This document shows positions 19,580 through 30,077 of a DNA stretch of 64,000 bases, in pieces; position 1 is the first letter of the stretch, and each line of letters begins with the position of its first letter. Made by a program: the position numbers and the translations under genes. The notes below the pieces were generated by a model that was not told the origin of the DNA, did no database searches, and worked only from the letters and a program-made list of their open reading frames with translations. Source of the stretch: Nigrospora sphaerica (Eukaryota; Ascomycota; Sordariomycetes; Amphisphaeriales; Apiosporaceae); assembly GCA_018287875.1 (NCBI GenBank), contig JAGVVL010000002.1, positions 5,828,001 through 5,892,000 on the forward strand. The letters run 5' to 3'.

Positions 19580-22500
19580 TCAATCGGAAGGCTTCTTCCG
19601 CTTGTTTGGCCGCCGGCCTTTTGTGTCGACCCCATCAACAAAATGCATCTTTTCGATTTGGTGCTGGCGGAGGTTATCGGGTCGGTTTTTGTAGGCGCTG
19701 TTGCAGCCAGGGTAGGGACACTTGTAGATCTGCGGCGGATTCGTCGAATGCTGCAGTTTTTTGTGCTTGGCCACTGCGAGAAACCAAAAGTCAGCCATTG
19801 TCGTCTGGGTTCAAGAAAGACGACTTCTGGAGAGGGGCGAACGGGTCGTGGAAACCCGAGGGCAAGTACGGGTACCTACTGCTGCCTTTAAACCACTGAG
19901 GATGCCCCTTGGGCCGGTAGCCACATATCTCACAGCAACTTTGGGCTTCCACCTTCGGGCCCAGAGAGCTAGATGTGCTTTCTTTTGCAGGCTGGTCGGT
20001 TGCTTCGTGGGCCGGGTGGGTTGGTTGGGATGCGGGTTCCGTATCTGTCCCAGCCGCCGAGGCTTTCGACGAGGAATTTGGGTTATTGAGCGACAGAGGA
20101 TCGGCAGTGATGTCGACAGGTGTAGCAACCAGCGTTGGCGGTGTCTTGGCCGGTGACTCTCCCGCCGGTTCAGGCGAATGCGGGGAGGAAATGACCCAGG
20201 GGTGGAGGAAATCGTCCAGGACATCATCTCGCTCGGCAGACCGAGTTGGCAAAACGCTCTCAACGGCTTCCCCCCCGGGCTCCTTGGCCAAACACTCAAT
20301 CAGTTCTACCCCAAGGTTGTGGTATTTTTGCCTTGGGTTGAATCCCTGCTGGGAGTATATGGGATCACACAACCTCCTGACTTGCGGTACAAACTCATCA
20401 AATAGTCGGCTTGCGTGCAATGAATTCTGCAATAATGGTGAGCCGGCAATGTCGAAACCCCCCCAAAAAGCAATCGCTTGGCGTAGACTGAGTCGCGAGA
20501 GTGAGTGAAGTACTTACTTTTCCTGCCTCGATAAGGCCAAGCTCTACCCGCCTCACAGTCTTGAGCTCTCCGGCTTTGACTCTTTGTTTCACCCTTCCAA
20601 GTTCTGTGATCAAGCCCAGATTGCCGGACCCAAAGCTCTGGCTCAGCACATCGATGACGTATGCGACAGTAATGGTGAAGGCATCTGTTGACAGCGGTGT
20701 ATTCGGGGTCATGTCGTCTACGTGTGACGACCACAGATCCGAAGGCATGCCCTTCATAAGACCGGACTGATGGGCTGCGATGGTGATAATTTCGAGTTCT
20801 GTGCCAGGGTTTAGTAAGGCTTGCGCGGATGGCTGGAGGTATGGCAGTATCAGGGCGACACACCGTCAAGGAAATCCTTGGCAACCGTGACCAGGGGGTC
20901 AACATCTAAAGGCATTTCGGGGTTGAGTCGGAATGCCGGCTGTTTGCCTTTCTGGCTCGTCGACCCGCCCGACGACAGCTCGTCTTCTGTTACGACTTGA
21001 GAGGTTTCTGACGGTTGCCATATAGCACGTACTACCTGAGAGTACATGGCGCACTGGTCTGCTTTCACAAACCCTTGGTAGGCCAGTGCCTGGTCGAATA
21101 GCTGGTTGCAACGGTCGGCCAGATCGCCGTCACGCAGCACGAGAGATAGTGCATAGACGAAATGGACAAAGCAGATGTAATCCAGCGGATCCCGGGAGGA
21201 TGTCTCATACAGGAAGGCCTTCAGCGTTGCAAGGCCCCTGAAAGCGACTTGTCGAGCCGACAGAGACGACAGGTTGGCCGCGAAGGGGTTGTCGTTGTAG
21301 ACGAATGCCGAAGCCAGCTTGCGGGAAGATGATAGCACGTGTTCGTGGATAACCGACAACACCGAGTCAATTAACGATCGTGCATCCGGGCTCGGTGTGG
21401 GCTCCTGCCCATCAGGGGTGTGCGATGAGTTAAGCAGCTCTTCATGGGCGAATAAGACATTGATCTCGGCATCGAGCGTGGAGGGCCAAGATAGGTCCTC
21501 CTTGGCATCAAATCCCACATCGAAGAAGAATGGGTCGCCGGCTAAGGCCCTTGGCACCGAAAGGTTCAGGGGATCGTCGCCCGGAAGCTCGCATACCTCA
21601 TGCAGCATATAGTCGTTGGCAGCGGGCTCCATGCAGGTGCCACGGAGAGGATCGGCACTCCCCTGATCACTGTTCCAGCCCGTCCCGCCGGGGCCTCCGA
21701 TCGGATAATTCTTGGGGAACTTGCAACTGTTTTCCCTCGAAAGTGCCCCAGCCTCGTAGTCTGTGGGACTGAAGGGAGTGATGGGCGAAGTGAGGGTCGT
21801 CTCTATTGAAGAGCCCATGGTCCAGGCCGCCGACCCGGCACTCATAGGTGATATGGAGCTATTCACGGAACGAAGGGAGGAGCTCGGGGCCAGGAAAGTT
21901 GAGCGTTGCTGCTGTTTCTGGCGTTGGCCAATATTGCGGGTATCGAGGGCCAAGGAGGGCTTGTTCCCGGCGGGCATGGGCGCGCTGAAGGAGTTTCGAA
22001 CGAGGCCCATCGGCAGCGAAGACAAATGGGCGAAGTCGTTCGCTACAGGTAAAAGGGCATTGGCTGCCGATCTATCGCCAGCAATTCCCGATGCTGGAGT
22101 CTCATAGTTGACCTCGTCCAACTGCACAGGCTCAGGGGCTGTTGCATCCATCTCCAGGATCTCGGTGCCCCCCATTTCGACATCGGGCATCTCCAGCTGC
22201 GTTCCTGCCAGCATGCCGAGGGAGTCGTAACTGGGTGGCGGGTTGGTGGTTTCGTCCAGCAGCTGGCGTATCGCCTCATCCTTGCGGGACTTGTGGCCGA
22301 GGGTCGAAAAGAAGTTCTTGGCCCTGTTCATGATACGCCGGCGCTTGGTCGGGTGGCCCAAACAGCATCGGCACTTGGAATCGTTAAAGCATTCCACCTT
22401 CATGCAATCGTAACACACGTATTGGCCGGTTGCGAAATGTCGGCACTCGGTCAGGTGCCGCAGCATAGCTTCGTGGTCGCCGAACTGCTTGCCGCATCGT

Positions 22501-22939
22501 AGCAGCGGGCACATCAGCCGCTCGTTGTGGCTCAACCGAGTCGACCTGTTGCGCTTGACGGCGGCCCAGACGATGAAGCGCTGACGGGCGCAGTCCTCGC
22601 CCGACGTTTGGCGGGTGCTGCCGGCGATCAGCGACCAGTCAAGCGAATACGACTATACTGCTAGGCCGGCGGTGGGGGGGGCGGGCGCTAGGGGCGCGTT
22701 TCGAGGCCAGGACACGAGGCCAGAACAGGAGGGCGGAGACGGACTTACACGCAAGACTCAGACGTCCTCATACCGTTCTCCGAACTCGACCGCAGGCTCG
22801 AGGGTCTCTCCATGCTCCACGGCTCGGCGTCCAGTGACGACTCGCGCAGTATCGATTCCAGGTCCCGGTCCAAGGCGGCCGAGTTGGCGGGAGCGGCCCC
22901 ACCAACTCGGAAGCCCTTTTCGGGAAACAGAGTGGCCAT
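19580..22939 (-). CDS. Large C2H2 zinc-finger protein, putative transcription factor, 5 exons
   Basis: This is a 988-residue nuclear regulator candidate. Exons are 22939-22749, 22617-20864, 20798-20518, 20426-19880 and 19773-19580; every junction keeps phase and has a branch point. An N-terminal finger-like Cys/His cluster lies at about 100-135 (CPLLRCGKQF...HLTECRH, then CYDCMKVECF and CRCCLGH), next to a basic KRRR stretch. A long Ser/Pro/Asp-rich middle follows, then a hydrophobic helical region (DYICFVHFVYALSLVLR; RAIWQPSE) seen in many fungal regulators. The C-terminus has two C2H2 fingers, CEICGY...HKKLQH (rebuilt only by the last intron) and CPYPGC...HQIEKMH, followed by a KGRRPNKRKKPSD basic tail. 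I do not recognise the named regulator. DNA binding is inferred from the fingers. Confidence 0.82.
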
Positions 22940-25900
22940 AGTGCGGCGGCGGCGACAAGCAACCCGACGACTTGGGTGAAGAAGATAGATAGCATTGGCT
23001 ACATTGACATGGCCGCCAACATGGTCCCGCGTTCCTCAGTTAAGTGGGAAGGCTTTGGAGTGCTGCCTCTGCAGGATGGCGAAGCGGGAGGCCCCTTAGG
23101 ACTGTCAGAAGTACAAGGGTACAGTCCTAGGACTTTGACGAGGCTGCACATCCAATTGGTAGGGCCCCTCCGCGGCATACACTGTGTATGCAGGTTCTGG
23201 GGAGACCGAGGGAGCAGATGGGGGCCAGGGCTAACGCGATCCTGGTAGGACGCGGCAGGCAGCAAGGCTGAATTTCGACGCTCTAGTCTGCCTTGGGAAG
23301 TGCCCAGTTGCCGTAGCTGAGTGGCCGTGACGGCTCGGGCTTGAGCCAATGAAGGGTGGAAAAAGCCGAGCATGGAGGGGACAGCAATTCCCCATCTTTC
23401 CCACAGTCCTGGACGGCCCTGTGACGTACGAGACGGGGCGGCTTGGCCATTTGACGAAGGCCCCGAGGCTCCGGAGGCCGAGAAAAGAGCCAAGCCCAAT
23501 TTCAGCTGGCCTTCGCCCCGAACGAACCCTCAGGGAAACCCGACAATGTAGGGAAAGACATCTCCCCTCCGCGCCCTTGCTGCCAGGAGACGCTGGCCTG
23601 GTGGACAGTCGGCAGCGGAGACACACCCTCGGACCCGTGACTACTCCCGACCCGCCGTGCCAAGGCAGCTCCGATCTGCTCGTCGGCATTGCAAGCCAGG
23701 TCCGTCCGTTGTCGTCCTTCCGGTGACTTGACAAAGAAAGGCGGCCCACTTCGGAGGTTGTTGCCCCCCTCCTCTTGTTTGGCGAGAAAGGCGAGGGACG
23801 AGAAGCCACACCAAGCCGGCGGCAGCGTCATACGACATGAGCGTGGGGGTTTTCCCCGTAATCGCGGTTGCGATAGCGACAAGAAGGGTGGGGGAGCGAA
23901 GGAAATGGGAGGGGGAAACGTCCCATTGTAACCGTGAGCCAAGGGATGAGGGAAGGCGAGCGAGGGGATGCGAATATTGACAACCCTGCCTCTTCGGGAA
24001 GTGTCGGTAACACCCATAATAAGGGATCACCGTGCCGACAACACGGGCGAATACAGGAAATGTTAGCTCCCGCCGCGTGTAGGTAGAGGTAGGGCTGGCT
24101 GGGAAGTGGCTCCTCTTCATCCGGCTCCGAGCCGGCGGGACACGGGAACACATGTCCAGCATGGGCATGGAATCCATATGGTCTAGAACTCGGCCGACGC
24201 ACACACATGTGAACGTCGTCCTCGTTCCAGCCTCCTTAGTATGAATCTTCTCTTTTATATTGCATCTCAAATCACACGCCATGTCGGTGACTACGACCGG
24301 TCCAAGGTGTTTGTGCATTAGACCGTGACGATCGGATGGAACGTGACGGGCGACCTGACCGGATCTTAGTAAGTAGAGGGCAGGTATCGCCCCTGCTTAT
24401 CTAGCGCCGCTACGGCCTCCGTAAGCGCGCCTGATACTTGGAAGGGACCTGAGAGGGGTCACTTGGTGCTACCCCGCGGCTGCCAGGGCTGCAAAGGGCC
24501 AGCCAGGATGGGATGAAGCCAAAGACATCTAACCCATCAACAGCAAGCACGGGCTGGCAAGCCCTTCCCCTGACCCCTCACTTACGCGTGCTTCGTAGGG
24601 CCTGGTTTCAAGAGACGCACGCGGACGCAAAGTCCTTCGCTCCCAGCAAACCACGACTTACACTTTCAGGATAAGAGGCGACCTCAACTCAACGCTTTCG
24701 CCAAGACGCCCCTCTCCACAGGCCTATCCCCGTCTTGCTATCCATGCCATGATTCTGTTTTGCCCGCACAGAACGACGACGGGCGTGACCTGCATCCATC
24801 CTACCTGTCGTCTGCCCCTCCTCACGAGGCGCTAGGCAATTACCTAGGTACCTAAGCTACTGGCTCCACAATTGATGTTCACGACGGGCGGGGCCTGACG
24901 TTTCGCTCGCATCCGTCCCGTGTGTGTGTACAAAGTACTATGCGTACTACGTCTGTGGCCGAACCCCAGTGAACGATGCAGCAAAAGAGCCATGGCGATG
25001 TTCTGAGACAGGAGAGGATTCAACAGCTCCATAAAGTCTCGTACGGAAATAGAAAAACCCCATATTCCATTCGTAGGGACGAGCCCCGAAACATGGCTTG
25101 ACCCCATTACCCTCCGTCGAAGCTCCTCTTTCTGCCCCTCGGTGAAGACCCATCGCCAGCCACGCACGACTCACGACTGGAGCGGATTCAACCGCGGGGA
25201 GGGGCAGGGTGTCCCGTTCACGACGGCCCAGTGCTGTCAACACCCGGCACACCCACCACATGTCACGATATCGCCAACACCGGCGCCAGCAGCCCAGAAA
25301 GCCGCAAGCTCGCTTCCCTGCACCACGCGCGTTGGTGGCGCTTGCTGGACCGCAGCACCGGGACCATGCTATTCGTCTGTTTGCCTTCTTATCAGATAAC
25401 ACCAAGCACAAGAGGGCTGCCTATCGCCTGGGCTAGGGATGCATCCCGAGCCTGCTATGCTTGTCTGTGGCCTTGGGTAGCCGGATGGGATGGCATCGGT
25501 TCCAGGCGGGCGGGCGGCAAGACGTTTGGCCCGTTTTCGTGGGCATCGTCGCAAGTCCAGTCCTTGTTGACGGGCAGGCATCTCCACCCGAGAAAGACTC
25601 TTTCACAGCGTCGATCGCGGCTTTGATAAACATCCTGCCTGCCCGACCCCCCCGGGCTTTGCATTCGTCACCTTTTCCTTCATTCTCTGCTCATCCTTCC
25701 CGGCCCCGTCATCGTGGCCGAGCAATTCGTCATATAGCGTCAAAGCCTGGGATTTTCCATTGCAGGTTACCTGTACAGCTCTCTGTTGCCCCGTCTCCCT
25801 CTCTCCCTCTCTTTCTGTCTTTGGCCCTGCCAGTGGCTGTCGCTAGACACCTCTCACAACCTTTTTTTCCCCCTTCTCATTTCCCCCAGTGTCCATTGAG

Positions 25901-26109
25901 ACCCCTCCCCAGTATCCCAGCTCAGACCAGTCTAGAACCTAACAGACCGGCTGGACAAAAAAAAAAAATAAAGGCGTCGCCCGAGACGATAGACGATAGA
26001 CGACAGCCGCCAACCGCGCTCTCACTGCCGCACCCCTCCTTCGTCTATTCTATCCCTGTTAGAACGGGCCTGGCTCGCAACCATCGGGCCACCCATACAA
26101 AATGCATAG
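22940..26109. other. 3.2-kb divergent intergenic region
   Basis: This separates the divergent zinc-finger gene and the membrane GNAT-like gene. I can support no gene. It contains CT-rich leader-like sequence at 25660-25900 and an A tract at 25956-25968, both plausibly 5' UTR of the rightward gene. A palindromic TACCTAGGTACCTA occurs near 24842-24855. Confidence 0.4.
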
Positions 26110-27408
26110 ATGGCACACGTGGGCCCGAGAGAGTTGGACCTGAACAGCTGCGGCCATGGCACCATCGTGGACAAATTCAATGCCGTTCCTGGTCTCAAGA
26201 CAAGCACTGGTAAGTGACAGCCGAGCCTCGCCTGTAGCAGAGATTTTTTTTGGGAGTGATACACGTCTCCTTTTCCCGCTGCATCCGCTGTTGGGCCACA
26301 GAAGTCCTTGTCGTCTCGCAGTGCCAGTGCACCACGCGCGTTGGAGCGCATTGCCTATAGAGCACCACGACGTCCAGGGGTTGCTTCCAGCGACCCCTCT
26401 GCATAGGCTCCTTTTCACGGTTCCGCCTGCGGTGCCTGTAGCACATCGGGGTCGCATCGCCTCGTCGCCTCGTCAAGCGTCCCGGCCGAAGCTTGGGCTG
26501 ACCCGTTTCTCCCCTTGTGTGCGACCGCAGCTTTCTTCACCTTCTTGCGCGCCAACCTCGTGGTCAACCCGTCGGCCATGTCGTCCAACGCCAACACGCC
26601 CATGCTCGAGCCGTACTCGTCGCAGACGCTGCCGCCGCCTTCGCCGGCCCCGCTAGCAGCCGCCGACGCCGCGCCGAGCCCGGTCCCCGACGACCTGCCG
26701 CCGCTCGAGATCGGCGTGCTCCGCGAGGACGTCGACAAGCTCGACGCCTTCAACCTCGTCACCGACTCGGTGGCGCAGCAGCGCCAGCTCGCCTCCCTGT
26801 ACCTCGTCTTCCACCCGCTCCTGCTGGCCCTCCTGGCCGCCTTCCTGGGCGCCGCCTTCCAGTACTCGTGGCGCATGCGGCGGGACCTCGGCATGGCCCT
26901 CATGCTGCACTCGGGCGTCGTCATGACGTACCTGCTGGGCATCCGCTACTTCACGGGCCAGTACGTCTACATGGCCGAGGAGATGAAGTGGCATTGGCTC
27001 GTCGCCGAGGACACGGGCGACGAGGACACCATCATCGGCGTGCGCTTCGGCCGCGTCCTGGTCGGGGCCCTGGTCCTCCGGCTCGAGCGGCCCCCGAGCG
27101 GCGGCGCCCTCCGGAAGCGCGCCCGGGGGTCGGCCTTGAAGGGCGGCAAGGGCGTCATCCGGGCCTGGACCGTCATGCTCCGGTACCGCGGCAAGGGCGT
27201 CGGGTCGGATCTGCTGCACGAAGCCGTCAAGGTCACGCGGGAAAAGTGTGGCAGGGACGCCACCGTCGGCTTCGCCAAGGAGCACGCCAACAGCGCCATG
27301 GTCGTGCCCGAGATGTTCAACCGGCAGTTTCGGAAGGACGAGCAACGGGCCATCAAGGCCCTAGAGAGGGTGGTGACGGAGTGGGAGGGGAGTCGGCGCA
27401 AGAGGTGA
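26110..27408 (+). CDS. Membrane-anchored GNAT-like acetyltransferase, 2 exons
   Basis: This is a 325-residue predicted protein. Exons are 26110-26209 and 26531-27408. The 321-nt intron (GTAAGT...GGCTGAC...CCGCAG) is long for this window but rejoins phase as KTSTAFFTFLRANL. Two hydrophobic segments (ASLYLVFHPLLLALLAAFLGA and GMALMLHSGVVMTYLLGI) form a likely membrane hairpin in the middle. The C-terminal half carries a GNAT motif A, MLRYRGKGVGSDLLHEAV, corresponding to R/QxxGxG/A for acetyl-CoA binding. It is followed by a KEHANSAMVVPEMFNRQF segment typical of NAT8-like enzymes. The start is the weaker part of the model; ATG 26110 gives an uninterrupted first exon. Function is unknown. An endomembrane protein or small-molecule acetyltransferase is possible. 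Confidence 0.75.
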
Positions 27409-27762
27409 AGGCGTCCTTCTTAAGGATTATCGTCACAGCAGGCCGGCGTCGGTCCCATGCGATGGTTTTTTTTTCGGCTTTATATTACAAGTCCTACTGA
27501 CTCTAGGTGGGAAGTAGGCAGGCCAAGGCAGATACCCCAACTAAACAGTCGTTTTCCTTCATTTCGAGAAGCGCAAAGATTGCGTAAGGCCCAGCCTCTT
27601 TTCCATTATTCATTTTCTGCTTGCTCACATGTCGTGCCACTTTCGCATTCCAAAGTCAAAACAGACTTTTCAATACCATACCGGAACAAACTCGCTCTGC
27701 CATGCTTCAGATCAACCGGGTCAACAATCGGACACAACGAACACCACACGGTATCCAATCCT
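27409..27762. other. Convergent gap between GNAT-like and histone variant genes (354 bp)
   Basis: No gene is seen. The two genes end tail to tail here, so this is 3' UTR for both. Confidence 0.5.
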
Positions 27763-28867
27763 TCAAGCCATAGTAGTGCCGCGGGGACCGACTCGACGCG
27801 GCGGCTCCCAGCCGTAGCCAAAACCCCAAACAGGGCGGCCTCGTCTTCGCAAGGCGTGGAGAACCTGGTGAAGTAAGTTAAGCAACCGTCCGTCAAACCA
27901 CCATACCCAGAGGTACATACGCCGTACCTGGACGCTGGGCCGGGGTGGGGAAACTCACGTCGTTGAGCGTGATCGTCTTGGCCGATCTATACTCGCAATA
28001 CGTAGCGACATCTCGCAGAACCTGCTCCGGGATCGAGTGGTTAGCTGACCGTACGGTTGCACCGGCCCGGCACTCGGTGAGTTTGGGCAACGCCGGGGGG
28101 AGATGGTACCTCCTGAAGATAGTTTCGGAGGGCCGAACGCGTCTCATCGTAACTTCATTCTTCCTTGTCAGCCATTTTCGAGAACGGATAGTCGTGACAT
28201 GATCGCAGACCCTCCTGGGGCTTGGAAGGCAAGGGGACCAAGGAAAAACCAAGCAGTGGTAATACAAAGGGTGGGATTCATGCCCAAGAGGGAAGTGGCT
28301 TACATCATAGCCGAGATGCGCTTGACGCCGCCACGGCGAGCGAGACGTCTACCCACAAGCCGTGCATGTCAGCCAGTGGTGCTTTCGGAGGACGGAAACA
28401 TGCGGCTGGCGCCGGCCCAGGCCTTTTTCTCTCCGGCACGCCAACGACGAGCCTCCGGGAGTGGGGGGAAAGCCCGGCCCAGACGAGACGGAACCCCGTT
28501 GACCACGACCCGACCTACCGAATATCGGGCTTCGCTGCAAACAAGACACACACGTGCCCACCGTCAGCATCCATGTCTTCGTCGACGCCATGACCCTCCC
28601 TGCCGAGGAAAAGTGGCCGTGAGGGGTTTGGGGAAGGAACTCACTGATGCCCATGATGTTGTCACGCAGAACCTTGCTGCAGGAAAACCGCGCCCGTCAG
28701 CCGTCACGGGGCCATTGCATGGCGCGGGCATCCAAATAAGGAACCTGGCGAGGGTGGCATTCGCCTGCTTACCGATGGCGCTTTGCGCCGCCCTTACCGC
28801 CGAGGCCGCCCAGACCCTTTGCGCCCTTGCCGTGGAGCGCCTTGCCCTTTCCCTTACCGCCAGGCAT
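27763..28867 (-). CDS. Divergent histone H4 variant (H4v-like), 7 exons
   Basis: This is a 131-residue histone-fold protein. Exons are 28867-28773, 28676-28645, 28534-28519 (16 nt), 28348-28304, 28152-28110, 28021-27959 and 27864-27763. All junctions are in phase; intron 4 uses an AAG acceptor. The first half is H4-like: a Gly/Lys tail, then [20 protein letters not shown] and IRRLARRGGVKRIS, nearly canonical. The second half diverges strongly: DETRSALRNYLQEVLRDVAT, CEYRSAKTITLNDVLHALRR, then RGRPVWGFGYGWEP in place of QGRTLYGFGG, plus a 17-residue extension. The tail is longer than the usual H4 tail and reads MPGGKGKGKALHGKGAKG. It resembles the single-copy H4 variant (hH4v) reported in Neurospora, but I cannot compare directly. 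Seven exons for 131 codons is unusual for a histone. Nucleosome incorporation is inferred. Confidence 0.85.
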
Positions 28868-30077
28868 GTTGACGTCGGTACGGGGGTGCGGACGGGGGCT
28901 GTGGGATGGAAGCGGGATGGTAGTTAACAGACGCGAACGCAACCAACGACGATGGTCGCAACCAATGTTGATAGTCGCAACCAATGATGATGGTCCCCGT
29001 GGATAGGCGACATTCCAAGCAGGGATGGGGCGTGGGGAATTTTTCGGTGATGCAGGTGCAACGGAGTGCCGGTGCGGGACGGTAAACGGGTAGAGAGTAA
29101 AGACTAAAAGGAATCCTGGCGATTATCGGATGGATGGATGGATACCTGGCTGTGGAGGGCGGTTTCGAATGTTGTACCAGGCAAAGTACCTAAGGTACCT
29201 ATGTAGGCATTGAAGCCGTTGCGTATTAGTTTCCCGTTCGGATGCTCCTGGGGGTGGGGTTGTTTGAGGGCGACGTGTGGCAATCAACAAAGTCCCGACC
29301 GACCGTTCATACTTGAGCCAACCACCGCTTCGATGCGCCGTTGCTAGAGAGATGGAGAGGTGTGAGCCGTTTGCTTCATAAACCACCCCGCTTTTAGCAC
29401 ATGTTGCCCTCCAAGGCCGTTTTCTCCTGGCAGCTCGCGTAGGGCAGCCAAGGTAAGTAAGTACCTAGTACATATGCTGCTGCACCTCCAATGCCTACAA
29501 GTCGGATGGGATGGCGTGGATGGACGCCCGAACGGGTACCTACTTACTTCTATTCTATGATGTACTTACTCGCAGGGAGCCTCAGTGCGCAATCCGAATA
29601 CCGTACGCGCCCGAAACTCGGCGTGTAAGAAGCCTGGGCACAGCTCCATATCTGCCAAAACCCGCTTTCTATTGATTACAACTACTTTCTAGCTTTCATG
29701 TGCTCCGATACGTGGTAGTATGCCCTGTGGACACTAACATTCCCCGCTGGTCGGCTCGTATCCGGTAGGTTGCTTTCTCCTATTGAGTATGCAGACAAGC
29801 ACCGCCGTCGTCCAACCCCACGCTTGCTTGTACCATCACCAGCCACGAAGAATGGACCGGCAATTGCGGGCTAAAGAATCTTTCCCCAATCAAAAAGGAA
29901 TGTCGTTGCTTGAGGAACATCGTGGACGAGGGAAATAAGGACCTGGAAGCCCAACCATTTGCCAGCCTACCCTGTCGCCATGGAGCAAGTTGGCGTGATG
30001 GAATTCGAGGACAAAGATGTTTTTGCGTCACGGCAAACTTACGCCTGGATCATGCCGGAAGGCGATCCGTTCGTCAC
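28868..30077. other. Intergenic between H4 variant and the unrecognised gene
   Basis: No gene is supported. It holds the tandem CCAAT-type repeat described separately, a short GGAT repeat at 29129-29143, and several GGTACCTA-type motifs (29186-29204, 29460-29468, 29537-29546). Confidence 0.45.
28938..28994. repeat. Three tandem 19-nt CCAAT-type repeats upstream of the H4 variant
   Basis: Three head-to-tail 19-mers lie at 28938-28956, 28957-28975 and 28976-28994, with consensus CGCAACCAAYGAYGATGGT. Copies 2 and 3 contain a perfect CCAAT; copy 1 has CCAAC. They begin 71 bp upstream of the ATG of the leftward H4 variant, so they lie in its promoter or 5' UTR. Confidence 0.85.

Noticed and set aside
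26517..27500. Plus-strand 327-codon Arg/Pro-rich frame
   Set aside because: Other frame of the GNAT-like gene; the chosen frame carries the acetyl-CoA motif and membrane helices.
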